From Stigonema ocellatum SAG 48.90 = DSM 106950 (GTDB taxonomy: Bacteria; Cyanobacteriota; Cyanobacteriia; Cyanobacteriales; Nostocaceae): a DNA stretch of 64,000 bases. The translations under genes and the position numbers were made by a program. Under the pieces are notes generated by a model. That model did not search any database. It saw only the letters and a program-made list of their open reading frames with translations, and had not been told where the DNA came from. Location of the stretch: the NCBI GenBank assembly GCA_016903675.1, contig JADQBA010000011.1, forward strand, positions 1 through 64,000, given 5' to 3'. Shown one piece after another: positions 45,923 through 54,779 of this stretch. Positions within the stretch are counted from its first letter, which is position 1. The number at the start of each line of letters is the position of its first letter.

Positions 45923-46780
45923 TTACGAATTACGAACTCCTATCGGACGGCGTGTTACTAATTGCTGAATTTTACTGACAGCATAATCTAGTAGTAACCC
46001 AGTTAAACCGATTACCAATACGGCTAAAAAGACTGAACTCAGGTTGAGGCGGCTCCATTCATCCCATACAAAAAAGCCGATCCCAACACCGCCTGTGAGC
46101 ATTTCCACAGCCACGATCACAAGCCAAGCAATTCCTAAACTGATGCGCAAGCCAGTAAAAATATACGGTACACTGGCAGGCAAGATAATCTTTGTAATTT
46201 GCCGCCAGCGGGGCATTTCTAGCACCCGCGCCACATCTAGGTAATCCTTGGGAACACTGGAAACACCAAGGGCTGTGTTAATAATAGTGGGCCATAAGGA
46301 GGTTATAAATATGACAAAAATGGCTGATGGATCTGCCAAATTAAAGATGGCTAAGGCAATAGGCAGCCAAGCTAGGGGCGATACAGGTTTAAAAATCTGA
46401 ATGATGGGATTGAGGGCTAGCGTCGCCGTTCTGGACATCCCAATCAGAAAACCTACGGGAATGGCAACCATTGCACCCAGCATAAAGCCTAGTAATACCC
46501 GTCGCAAACTTGCTAGCAATAGCCAACCGATCCCCAAGTTGCCCGGTCCTCTTTCATAGAATGGGTTCAGGATGTAGTCAAGATTAGCGACTAGCGCTTC
46601 ACCTGGAGTAGGCATTAATTCATGTTTGGTAAGCGCAACAACCCACCAAAGCAGGATAATCCCTAAAAACCCGAGGATAGGTAGGAAGATGGTATCCTTG
46701 ACGAGGAAAGGCTTTCCCTTTTTCCAAGCAGCTTGCCCAGCAACCGCAATGATTGCAGCTAAATTAAGTTGGAATATCAT
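45923..46780 (-). CDS. ABC transporter permease, NrtB/CmpB/SsuC-like
   Basis: A 285-residue permease with about six transmembrane helices (for example FLPILGFLGIILLWWVVA, LLGFMLGAMVAIPVGFLIG, LPIALAIFNLADPSAIFVIFI). Its EAA loop is DVARVLEMPRWRQITKIILPASVPYIFTGLRISLGIAW, which contacts the ATPase. It is first in the operon, has TTGAGG upstream of its ATG, and lies about 100 bases downstream of a c-di-AMP riboswitch, so the whole importer should be c-di-AMP controlled. Confidence 0.88.
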   Translation of the reverse strand: MIFQLNLAAIIAVAGQAAWKKGKPFLVKDTIFLPILGFLGIILLWWVVALTKHELMPTPGEALVANLDYILNPFYERGPGNLGIGWLLLASLRRVLLGFMLGAMVAIPVGFLIGMSRTATLALNPIIQIFKPVSPLAWLPIALAIFNLADPSAIFVIFITSLWPTIINTALGVSSVPKDYLDVARVLEMPRWRQITKIILPASVPYIFTGLRISLGIAWLVIVAVEMLTGGVGIGFFVWDEWSRLNLSSVFLAVLVIGLTGLLLDYAVSKIQQLVTRRPIGVRNS

Positions 46781-46884
46781 TCATGACCTCAACAGATCTA
46801 AATGCAGGTACAAAAAATCACAATTAGTACAAGCTACGGATACTGATGAGTTCAGACGTTACACTAGTGCTGTCTCTTCAGTCT

Positions 46885-47096
46885 CCTCTCAATGCTTACG
46901 AAGTTAGCTGACGGGCTAGGGCTGAGAGATGCCCTTCTCGAAGAGTTAGGAGTTAGGAGTTAGGAGTTAGGAGTTAGGAGAAATCATTTTTCTTCCTCAC
47001 TTTTGACTCTTCACGCCCCAGTTTCTGTGAGATTCGCCCCTAATTACGGTTCCTCCGCTCCAACTAACGCGAGGTGGTTTGCTGGATTAGGCTGAC
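46885..47096 (-). ncRNA. c-di-AMP riboswitch (ydaO-yuaA) upstream of the ABC importer operon
   Basis: On the minus strand the consensus blocks appear in order: AGCCTAATCC, GAGCGGAGGAACCG, TTAGGGGCGAATC, a long variable hairpin, ATCTCTCAGCCCTAG, CCCGTCAGCTAACTTCGTAAGC and ATTGAGAGGAG. Compared with the 43187 copy it has an enlarged variable arm containing four CTCCTAA heptads. It precedes the permease gene by about 100 bases. No terminator is evident, so control may act on translation or by another mechanism. Confidence 0.88.
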
Positions 47097-47364
47097 TTAA
47101 CGTGTAATTTCACATGGTAACAGTATTATAGAACATATAATACTTTACGCTCAAGTAAGATTAACTTATACTTTAGCTTTTCTGATAAATTTGTCTTCTT
47201 GATTAAGAAAAATTAATAACAGCATAAAGTATCAGTATTGGCTAAATATTATTTTATGTCTTTTTGTGTCGAATCATCACATGATCATTATTGCAAAATT
47301 CTATCCCTTGCATAATATAAAAAAATATTGTATTACCATGATTTTTCTGCCCATCAGTTAAGTA

Positions 47365-48558
47365 ATGAAAGATTTTAGTCAGCTGCTGCAAAATAAAACT
47401 CAGACAATTCTAGAACAGTGGGTGGAAGCCGTTCGTAGGGATAAAAAGATTAAGAGTGCCAATAATCTATCCCGTCCTGCCATAGAAAATCATCTTGACT
47501 ATGTTCTCCGGGCTATGGTAACTGTGCTTTCCCAACATCAAGAAAATGATACTCAGCTAATAGTGGAAGCAAGTGTTGAACACGGCACTCTCAGAGCTGA
47601 GCAAGGTTTCGATGCAGCAGAAATTGCTCGAGAGTACATGATATTACGGGATGTAGTATTTTTGAATGTAGAACCAGAACTACTGCAAGTATCAGCGCCA
47701 GAAGTCATAAGGTGTATGCGTTTGATAGACCGTGTGTTGGATGAAGCGATCGCTCGCTGTTTTCAAAGTTATACCCAACAGCGATTGGTAGAACTACAGC
47801 AGCTGCACAATCAATTAACCCTCAACAATCAAGAACTCACCCGCTTAGTTCGTGCTCATCAAGACAACGTGTCTTTTTTAGCACACGAACTGAAAAATCC
47901 TTTAGCTTCAATTATTGGTTACTCGGATCTGTTTTTGCGCCAACAACGACAGAAACCGGAAGTGAAAGACACCCATGGTAATTTGGAACACATTGATCGC
48001 GTCCTACGTAATGGCAGACTGTTACTTCGCCTGATCAACGATGTACTAGAAATGTCGCGGTATGAAGCAGGAACGATAAAACTGCAACCCGCACCCACCA
48101 ATGTGTGTGAATTAATCAACAATGTGTGTAAAATGTTAGAGCCTTTGGCTGGTGGAAAAGATTTACAAATGGTGGTGGATTGCGATCGCGCTCCGCAAGA
48201 AGTTGTCACAGACGCATTGCGATTACAGCAAATTGTCACCAATCTTGTGAGCAATGCAATGCGCTACACAGAGTCAGGGACTATTAAAATCTGGTGTGAA
48301 ACCTTAGACAAGAATTTGTGGGCGATCGCAGTTTCTGACACCGGAATTGGTATTGCGCCTGAAGACCAAGCCAAGATTTTTGAACCCTACTTTCGTGTAG
48401 GTTATAGCCATCAATCCTCCCTTCCCGAGAGTACTGGGTTAGGATTGGCAATAGTTTTGCGGCTCGTGAAACTACTACAAGGAGAAATTCATCTTGTCTC
48501 CCATTTGGGACTAGGTTCCACTTTCACTGTCACCCTCCCGTTGTTTCAGCTTGGCTAG
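47365..48558 (+). CDS. sensor histidine kinase with RsbRD-type N-terminal domain
   Basis: A 397-residue cytoplasmic kinase without membrane segments. Residues 1-135 (LLQNKTQTILEQWVEAV...GFDAAEIAREYMILR) match the RsbRD-N type sensor domain. HisKA follows with phospho-acceptor His174 in FLAHELKNPL. The HATPase_c domain has the N-box in QIVTNLVSNAMRYTE, G1 VSDTGIGIAPED, F-box EPYFRV and G2 STGLGLAI. No response regulator is adjacent. The C-terminal 48 bases overlap the end of rnc on the other strand. Confidence 0.88.
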   Translation: MKDFSQLLQNKTQTILEQWVEAVRRDKKIKSANNLSRPAIENHLDYVLRAMVTVLSQHQENDTQLIVEASVEHGTLRAEQGFDAAEIAREYMILRDVVFLNVEPELLQVSAPEVIRCMRLIDRVLDEAIARCFQSYTQQRLVELQQLHNQLTLNNQELTRLVRAHQDNVSFLAHELKNPLASIIGYSDLFLRQQRQKPEVKDTHGNLEHIDRVLRNGRLLLRLINDVLEMSRYEAGTIKLQPAPTNVCELINNVCKMLEPLAGGKDLQMVVDCDRAPQEVVTDALRLQQIVTNLVSNAMRYTESGTIKIWCETLDKNLWAIAVSDTGIGIAPEDQAKIFEPYFRVGYSHQSSLPESTGLGLAIVLRLVKLLQGEIHLVSHLGLGSTFTVTLPLFQLG

Positions 48559-49215
48559 GGCATCTTCAGCAGCTGACTTTTCAGCATCTTTTTTATTGCG
48601 TCCCTTGCCTTCTCCATACTCTTTGTCATCCACAAACACTTTAGCTATGAACTCTGGAGCGTGAGAAAAACCACCTGTTTGAATTGTGATATACTTAGGA
48701 GGAGTGAGGGTAACGTTGCGCTGTACCCATTCCTGAAATCGATTCTTAGAGTCTACATCAGAGCGAGACTCTACTATGCTTTCAGGCACAGAATCAAACA
48801 AGGGTCTGACAACAGCACGAAGTGCCTCAATATTTGAATTGTTGTCTAGATAGTAAGCACCAATAACAGCTTCAAAGGTGCTGCTGAGCAAATTGGGATT
48901 TTGGAAACCTCCCTCTCGCATGGCACCTTTACCCAACCGCATCTTCAAGCCTAAGCCTACCTCAATAGCAAACTTTGCTAGTTGCTTTTCATCTACCAGG
49001 GCCGAACGCCGACGAGTTAATTCATCTTCTCCCTTGGACGGGTAACGACTATAAAGATACTCGCCACTCAAGAAGTTTAGCAACGCATCGCCGAGAAACT
49101 CTAGGCGTTCGTTATGTTCGCCTTCTTGGGGGTTTTCATGGACATAAGAACGGTGGGTAAGCGCACGGCGCAAAAGTTCTTCATCTTGGAAGATCAGAAG
49201 TTTGTGCATAAGCAT
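48511..49215 (-). CDS. rnc: ribonuclease III
   Basis: A 234-residue RNase III that cleaves double-stranded RNA in rRNA and mRNA processing. The RNase III signature NERLEFLGDALL at residues 35-46 and the second acidic cluster in TFEAVIGAYYLD give the metal site. A double-stranded RNA-binding domain covers the last 70 residues (NRFQEWVQRN...GEGKGRNKKDAEKSAAEDALAKL). Length is normal. It may start at the second Met (MHKLLIF). Its tail overlaps the convergent histidine kinase gene. Confidence 0.93.
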   Translation of the reverse strand: MLMHKLLIFQDEELLRRALTHRSYVHENPQEGEHNERLEFLGDALLNFLSGEYLYSRYPSKGEDELTRRRSALVDEKQLAKFAIEVGLGLKMRLGKGAMREGGFQNPNLLSSTFEAVIGAYYLDNNSNIEALRAVVRPLFDSVPESIVESRSDVDSKNRFQEWVQRNVTLTPPKYITIQTGGFSHAPEFIAKVFVDDKEYGEGKGRNKKDAEKSAAEDALAKLKQREGDSESGT

Positions 49216-49280
49216 TAATTAAGTCGGTTTGATTCCAATACGCTTGGTGTTAAGGATCGTTTGTGGAGATTTCACAGGTG

Positions 49281-49308
49281 TAGAGACGCGATTAATCGCG
49301 TCTCTACG
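49281..49308. repeat. palindromic repeat GTAGAGACGCGATTAATCGCGTCTCTAC
   Basis: A perfect 28-bp palindrome in the gap downstream of rnc's start. It belongs to the same general class as the degenerate copy inside pheT (39341). Confidence 0.88.
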
Positions 49309-49593
49309 GAGGTTGACGGTAGGTAAATTATCTTAACTTATATATATTTGGTTAAAGTCTCAGACCCAGTATTCTAGCTATACTTTCCAGTACATTCTTA
49401 AGGGTAAGTGTCGTCAAGATATTTTGAATCCTACATCTGAGACTACAGCCAACATTCTGTGTTTGTAAAAGGGGTGTAAGGGGGTAAGGGTATAGGGGTG
49501 TAGGGGAATCCCATCAATAAATTGAGGGGCTTGAAACTTCGACACCGTATTTCTCGCACCATTAAATTTTCATAAATCAAATAGGATTGCTAT
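49309..49593. other. intergenic, short repeats only
   Basis: GTAAGGGGGTAAGGG-type and GGGGTGTAGGGG-type heptads lie at about 49470-49505. An AAATCAAATAGGATTGCTAT stretch (49576) is the reverse complement of a motif found at 9336 and 38145. No gene seen. Confidence 0.5.
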
Positions 49594-50385
49594 TTATCTA
49601 TTATTTCGCAGTCCTTGCTCTCGCAAAAGTGTATCCGTCCACACTGCATCCTCTGCTTTTAACGATGGTACTACTTCTTGAGTGTAATCTATTGCTAAGT
49701 AATATCTTGCACGAGAGTACACTGCATTTAATAAAGCTTGCAAATTTAAAATTGGTTCTGTATCTCCTGACTGCAAAGGTAATGAAAAGTCAGGAATCTT
49801 TTCTCTGATACTAAAAGTATATAATTGGGCTTGGGGACGACGTTCGCTTCTACTAACCACTATGCGATAATCTGTTGTTGGAACTTCGCCTAAAATTTGC
49901 ATTGGTTTGCCATTCCTAAGCAAATCAATTTCTACTAGATGGGTGAGACTCGCCAAGACTTGTCTTCGCTTGAGTTCATAAGCCTTTCGCCCTTCACCTG
50001 CTCGTTTATTTTTTGGAGACAAAATTTCAAGGGCTGTGATGACAAAACCCGTTCCCACTTCTCTGACTTCTAAGTAGTTTTCTGTGACATTTTCTGGCAT
50101 GGGCATTGTCACAGTTATAGCTTCAGACGTTGAAACTTGAGTGGTAGTTGATGAATGTTGTTTGGTTGCTGACTGTTGAGAGAATACAGCAACATCAGGA
50201 ATACCTACTAATACTGAATCTGAGTCATCGTTTAAATAGGTACGCTGCTCAATAGCTACTCTGTATTGAGGAGGAATATGGGGTTCTATGGCGTCTGCGA
50301 TCGCAGTAATTAACCTATGGTGTACCTCAGGCCAAAATACAGAATTTTCTAGATAAGGATTCATCCCTGGAAATGGAGAATACAT
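49594..50385 (-). CDS. DUF4058 family protein
   Basis: A 263-residue protein of a cyanobacterial and planctomycete family of unknown function. Family marks are SPFPGMNPYLENSVFWPEVHHRLI at the start, YRVAIEQRTYL, PDVAVF, YLEVREVGTGFVITALEILSPKNKR, EIDLLRNG and DYRIVVSRSERRPQAQLY. The ALEILSPKNK segment resembles a PD-(D/E)XK-like E-x-x-x-P-x-N-K strand, but a nuclease role is only a guess. It stands alone between repeat-rich gaps. Confidence 0.85.
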   Translation of the reverse strand: MYSPFPGMNPYLENSVFWPEVHHRLITAIADAIEPHIPPQYRVAIEQRTYLNDDSDSVLVGIPDVAVFSQQSATKQHSSTTTQVSTSEAITVTMPMPENVTENYLEVREVGTGFVITALEILSPKNKRAGEGRKAYELKRRQVLASLTHLVEIDLLRNGKPMQILGEVPTTDYRIVVSRSERRPQAQLYTFSIREKIPDFSLPLQSGDTEPILNLQALLNAVYSRARYYLAIDYTQEVVPSLKAEDAVWTDTLLREQGLRNNR

Positions 50386-50466
50386 AACTTAATATTTCTA
50401 TAAGGATAAATATTAACACAATTATCCAAAATTGGGTAGTGATGTATAGAGAGATTAGCCTAATTG

Positions 50467-50654
50467 TGATGGGTTCGTAGTAGCGCTTCAGCGCCGGTTA
50501 AATCGCGTTTTTTTGCGCCCGCGTGCAACTACAAACTAAGAAATTACAGACTACTAGTCGTCTATCAAGTCAATTTTGATGGGTTCGTAGTAGCGCTTCA
50601 GCACCGGTTAAATCGGAGTTAAACCGGCGCTGAAGCGCTACTACGAACTAAGTA
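50467..50654. repeat. two GTAGTAGCGCTTCAGC(G/A)CCGGTTAAATCG repeats
   Basis: Two copies start with TTTTGATGGG/TGTGATGGG TTCGTAGTAGCGC at 50467 and 50577. The second closes on AACCGGCGCTGAAGCGCTACTACGAAC at 50628-50654 to form a long hairpin. Same family as 28983. Confidence 0.82.
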
Positions 50655-50790
50655 CCCATCAGGATTCTTTGCATAAAAAGCTGAATCAGGGGTGATAAGA
50701 AGTTAGATAGCTATACAAACCAGTGGTGACAATGCCAAGTCAACTTTTGATTGCGAAAGTTCCAAGGGATGTGCGGCAAATGTTTATAGT

Positions 50791-51600
50791 ATGGGCAGGC
50801 AGAATATGAGTTTATCTGCTGAAAACCCGATAGACTCGAGCTGTGTAAGAGTTTGTACCTTTCAGTTATGCTCAGAACAGGCACAGTGGCTGAGGAGAAG
50901 GACTGCTGTGGATGAACAGCTTCAAAACCTCATTAAGGAGGTGTGTCAGTATGCTGACCAAACTCCAGAACGGCAGAAAGCTCTCAATCGGCTCCTTATA
51001 GCCATACAGCAACTACGAGGCATCTATAAATCTTCTCACCAAGACTATCCCCAAGCTTTGAATAAAACTTGGGAATGGGTCAGCCGCAAAATTTGTCAGT
51101 TTGAACCCCGCAGCCCTTCGCTGGAACAAAGCTTAGTTGTCTGGATTAATGGCTACCTCAAGTGGCGGATTCGAGATTTGGATGCTGAAGAAAATCAAAA
51201 TGTTATCAGCCTAGACCAATCAATTATTAAGGATGATGTCTACGGAACAACTCTGCTTGACCTACTACCAGACCCTCAGTTCACATGTCTTTCTTTAGAC
51301 TTGCTGGATATTAAAATTGCCCAAATTCAAGAAAAGAAGCACCAGCGTCTTGGTCAACGAGTGAGGCAACAGATTATACAAGATCAACAGGGGAAGCTAA
51401 AAGCTTGTCATCCGGGAAAATATCCACAATGCCACTGTCAGTTATTGGCACAGCGCTTACTTTTGCAACAGCCGCAGGAGAAAATCGCTGACATTGCCAG
51501 AGAGTTTAACATTTATAACCAAACCCTTCACTCACACTGGAAGAGAAAGTGCCTTCCTCTACTGCAAGATATTGCGAGAAATTGCGGATACGAATCATGA
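50791..51600 (+). CDS. sigma-factor-like protein of a sigma/DUF1822/CHAT operon
   Basis: A 269-residue protein resembling the divergent sigma-70-family proteins that precede DUF1822 genes in cyanobacteria. The middle (residues about 85-135, KTWEWVSRKICQFEP...LVVWINGYLKWRIRDL) resembles sigma region 2. VISLDQSIIKDD..LLDLLPDP follows, as in sigma linkers, and the C-terminal EKIADIAREFNIYNQTLHSHWKRKC is a region-4-like helix-turn-helix. Two cysteine/histidine pairs (CHPGKYPQCHC) could bind zinc. Start is ATG 50791 or 50806. Its stop overlaps the next start (ATGA). A role in transcription of its own operon is inference. Confidence 0.65.
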   Translation: MGRQNMSLSAENPIDSSCVRVCTFQLCSEQAQWLRRRTAVDEQLQNLIKEVCQYADQTPERQKALNRLLIAIQQLRGIYKSSHQDYPQALNKTWEWVSRKICQFEPRSPSLEQSLVVWINGYLKWRIRDLDAEENQNVISLDQSIIKDDVYGTTLLDLLPDPQFTCLSLDLLDIKIAQIQEKKHQRLGQRVRQQIIQDQQGKLKACHPGKYPQCHCQLLAQRLLLQQPQEKIADIAREFNIYNQTLHSHWKRKCLPLLQDIARNCGYES

Positions 51601-52514
51601 CAAGCAGACAAATCCAATCTATCAGGGTTCCTCTCGGTAAAGATGCCCATCACTGGGCACAGCAATTTGCTGCCGAACAAGATACACCCCAAAAGAGCAA
51701 ACGTGTTTATCTGAATACCCTAGCTGTGTACGCTGTGAACAGCTATCTTTCATGGCTAATGGTGGACACAGACCTTACTCAAGGCGACATCTGGCATCCT
51801 GGGTTAAGAGCGCTTTTCGATGTGGCTGACCTCGTTCTCTCAAATATTGGAAAACTTGAATGTCGTCCGGTGCTACCGGGTGAAGTCGCTTTTGATTTAC
51901 CGATGGATGTGGCTGAAGACCTGATTGGTTATGTGGCAGTTCAGTTTAATCAGCAATTAGATTCTGTAGAGTTATTGGGCTTTGCTCCTGCTATGACTGA
52001 TGATGAGCCACCAGATAAACTCCAACTGGCAGAACTGCAATCTTTAGAGACTCTCATCGATGCTATTCATAACTTTTCTCGTCAACTAGAGGAACCGCTT
52101 CTAGTCAACTTACGCCAATGGCTTGAGGGTGTTTTTAATGAAGATTGGCAACCTCCGAGATTGGTACTGACTCGTAACTTTAGATCCATAAGTGGCAGAA
52201 CTAACTCTACTAGCCGATCAAAAGTGATTAATTTAGCAGAGCATCTGTTAGTACTGGTAGTGCAACTGACACCGACAGATGGGGACACAGTGGATATTCG
52301 CCTCAGGCTGTGTCCGGATATTGATACCATTTATCTCCCAGAAAATTTGCACCTGATTGTCTTTGATGAAGCTGAAATCCCCTGCATGGAAGCACAAGCC
52401 ACAAATGCTGCTAACTGGATAGAACTGGAGTTTAGTTGCGAGCTTGGGGAAAAGTTTAGTGTCAAAGTGATATTAGGAAGGGTGAGTCTTATTCAAAAAT
52501 TTACTTTTCTTTAA
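51597..52514 (+). CDS. DUF1822 family protein
   Basis: A 305-residue protein of DUF1822, a family almost confined to cyanobacteria and usually found between a sigma-like gene and a CHAT or other effector gene. It begins with RVPLGKDAHHWAQQFAAEQDTPQKSKRVYLNTLAVYAVNSYLSWL, the family hallmark. The centre has GEVAFDLPMDVAEDLIGYVAVQ and the C-terminal half has beta-rich sequence (LVLVVQLTPTDGDTVDIRLRLCP). The start at 51597 overlaps the previous stop. Its function is unknown; the fixed operon position fits a regulator of the sigma-like protein or a substrate of the protease. Confidence 0.85.
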   Translation: MTSRQIQSIRVPLGKDAHHWAQQFAAEQDTPQKSKRVYLNTLAVYAVNSYLSWLMVDTDLTQGDIWHPGLRALFDVADLVLSNIGKLECRPVLPGEVAFDLPMDVAEDLIGYVAVQFNQQLDSVELLGFAPAMTDDEPPDKLQLAELQSLETLIDAIHNFSRQLEEPLLVNLRQWLEGVFNEDWQPPRLVLTRNFRSISGRTNSTSRSKVINLAEHLLVLVVQLTPTDGDTVDIRLRLCPDIDTIYLPENLHLIVFDEAEIPCMEAQATNAANWIELEFSCELGEKFSVKVILGRVSLIQKFTFL

Positions 52515-52537
52515 GCATCAAACCACAGGAGACGACA

Positions 52538-54676
52538 ATGGCCATCGTCAAACTTAAACTCAGGCACACATCGGAAGAAGGATTCCTGGCTATTCTTACG
52601 GCAACCAATCGAGGATATGAAACAGAAGGTTTTCTACCACCACTCTCATCAGAATTAAAATCATCTTTCAACCAATGGCAATCAGCCTATCGTCAAATTG
52701 AGGATGTCCGCTCATGTATTGCTGCCGAACCAGGAGTACGCCTGACACCAAAGAGTGTGACGATTCAGTCTAACCAGGAACAAGCCGAGGCAGTGAAAAC
52801 CCACCTTAATCAATGGCTCAACTCTGGAGATAATGGATGGCAGCCAATTCGGAATGAGTTGATTGCGATCGCCCAGCAATTGCATCAGCCAGATGATGAA
52901 ATTCGTCTGATTCTGGATGCAAAAGATATCAGCTTGCGTCGTCTACCTTGGCAAGAGTGGGATCTTTTTGAGGAATACTATCCCCAAATGGAAATCGCCT
53001 TGAGTGTACCCAAAGGCACACAGCCTGGAAACTCAGTCCACATCCCCAGTAGTTCAACAGTCAGAATCTTAGTGGCTGTAGGTAGGAGTGACGATATTAA
53101 TACTGAGGATGACCTGCGGGTCATTCAGCGCTTAAAAGAACTTGGGGCAGAGGTGGTGCCTTTGATGCAACCTGACCTGAAGAAATTGTGTGACGCCCTT
53201 TGGGATGAAAAGGGCTACCACATCTTTATCTTTACAGGACACAGCGGCAGTCGAGAGGATGGACAAATTGGCTGGCTTGAAGTAAATGACCGAGAAAGTT
53301 TAAGTATTGAACAGTTTAAGGATGCCTTAAAAGAAGCCATTCAGAAAGGATTGCAGTTAGCGATTTTCAATTCCTGCGATGGGCTAGGGTTAGCCCACCA
53401 ACTCGCTCATCTGCATTTGCCACAGAGTATTGTTATGCGAGAACCCGTACCAGATCAGGTGGCTGTGGAGTTTTTAAAGCACTTTTTCCAAGAGTTTACT
53501 GGCAATAAATCTCTGTTTGCTTCCGTACAGAAAGCCCGCAAACGTCTGGAACATTTTCAGTCTCGCTATCCTGGTGCAATATGGTTACCTACCATTTGTA
53601 TTGGTCCCAATGTGGAACCGTTGACCTGGCAAGGACTTTGTAGGAAATCTTCTAAAAAACCGACAAACAAAAAGGCGTTAATGACTGGCTTGTTGTTGGG
53701 TTTATTTGTCGCTGGTTGTTGTGTGGTAATTTTACATGCTATCTCCACAAAGCTATCCCAGACCTCAACATTACCACAACCAGTATTAGTGCAACAACAA
53801 GACTTCAGTACCGTCCAGGTTCCTGCTGGAACTTTTTCATACGGCGGGAGTACAACTTGGGAACCAATTCGTAGTTTGGTAGAACCAAAAATTAAACAGA
53901 AATTTCCCCAATTTCATTTTATCAACACTCCACATGCAACCCAAGCACGAGGTTCAGGAACGGGAATTGAAATGTTGTTAGACGATCAACTTTCGTTTTC
54001 CCTGTCTTCACGACCTCTCAAGGATATGGAATACAAAACAGCAGTTAATAGGGGATTTCATCTGCAAGAGGTTCCTGTAGCTATTGATGACATTGCGATA
54101 GCAGTTAACCCAAATCTCAACATCCCTGGTTTAACCATTGCCCAGTTGAAAGATATTTACACTGGCAAAATTACTAACTGGAAGGAGTTAGGAGGTCCCG
54201 ATGTATCAATTATACCCTATTCCCGTCATCCCGAAGTGGGAGGCACTGTCGATTTTTTTAACCAAAATATTTTACAAGGTGAAGAGTTTGCCAATGTGCA
54301 ATTTATCAAGACTACCACTGAAGCCTTAAGAGAAGTAGCAAATAATCCTGGTGGTATTTACTACGCCTCTGCCCCTGAAGTCGTCGGACAATGTACTGTC
54401 AAACCCTTACCTATCGGTCATACATCTGATCAACTGGTTCCGCCCTATCAGCAGCCTTTCATTCCTCTTCGGGAGTGTCCGCAACGGCGTAACCTACTAA
54501 ATACAGATGCTTTTAAAAATGGTCAATACCCAATTACCAGGCGATTATTTGTGATTGTTAAACAAAATGGTCAAAGCGATCAAAAAGCAGGAGTTGCCTA
54601 CGCTAACTTATTGTTAACAGATGAAGCACAAAAGTTAATTCAGAAAGCCGGGTTTATTCCCATACGCTCATTCTAG
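52538..54676 (+). CDS. CHAT protease fused through a membrane helix to a PstS-like binding domain
   Basis: A 712-residue protein. Residues about 175-360 are a CHAT (caspase-like) domain with candidate catalytic His235 in IFTGHSG and Cys280 in FNSCDGLG. A basic stretch (CRKSSKKPTNKK) and one hydrophobic helix at about 381-402 follow, so the protease faces the cytoplasm. Residues about 425-712 resemble phosphate-binding PstS: GGSTTWEPIRSLVEP, RGSGTGIEML, LSFSLSSRPL, IAQLKDIYTGKITNWKELGG and GVAYANLLLTDEAQKLIQKAG; they should lie in the periplasm. I infer a receptor in which ligand binding outside controls proteolysis inside. It starts 23 bases after the DUF1822 gene. Confidence 0.85.
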   Translation: MAIVKLKLRHTSEEGFLAILTATNRGYETEGFLPPLSSELKSSFNQWQSAYRQIEDVRSCIAAEPGVRLTPKSVTIQSNQEQAEAVKTHLNQWLNSGDNGWQPIRNELIAIAQQLHQPDDEIRLILDAKDISLRRLPWQEWDLFEEYYPQMEIALSVPKGTQPGNSVHIPSSSTVRILVAVGRSDDINTEDDLRVIQRLKELGAEVVPLMQPDLKKLCDALWDEKGYHIFIFTGHSGSREDGQIGWLEVNDRESLSIEQFKDALKEAIQKGLQLAIFNSCDGLGLAHQLAHLHLPQSIVMREPVPDQVAVEFLKHFFQEFTGNKSLFASVQKARKRLEHFQSRYPGAIWLPTICIGPNVEPLTWQGLCRKSSKKPTNKKALMTGLLLGLFVAGCCVVILHAISTKLSQTSTLPQPVLVQQQDFSTVQVPAGTFSYGGSTTWEPIRSLVEPKIKQKFPQFHFINTPHATQARGSGTGIEMLLDDQLSFSLSSRPLKDMEYKTAVNRGFHLQEVPVAIDDIAIAVNPNLNIPGLTIAQLKDIYTGKITNWKELGGPDVSIIPYSRHPEVGGTVDFFNQNILQGEEFANVQFIKTTTEALREVANNPGGIYYASAPEVVGQCTVKPLPIGHTSDQLVPPYQQPFIPLRECPQRRNLLNTDAFKNGQYPITRRLFVIVKQNGQSDQKAGVAYANLLLTDEAQKLIQKAGFIPIRSF

Positions 54677-54779
54677 AGCAAAAACTTACACCATCATCTT
54701 TTTTATAGCGTTTTTCATCTCTTGTGAAGTACAGATTTATCTGCGTTTATCTGCGCGGCAGTTCCTCATGGGGGTAACG

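Noticed and set aside
44432..46780. Naming the importer nrt, cmp or cyn
   Set aside because: The binding protein fits the shared family, but gene order and missing NrtC/CmpC prevent assigning a substrate.
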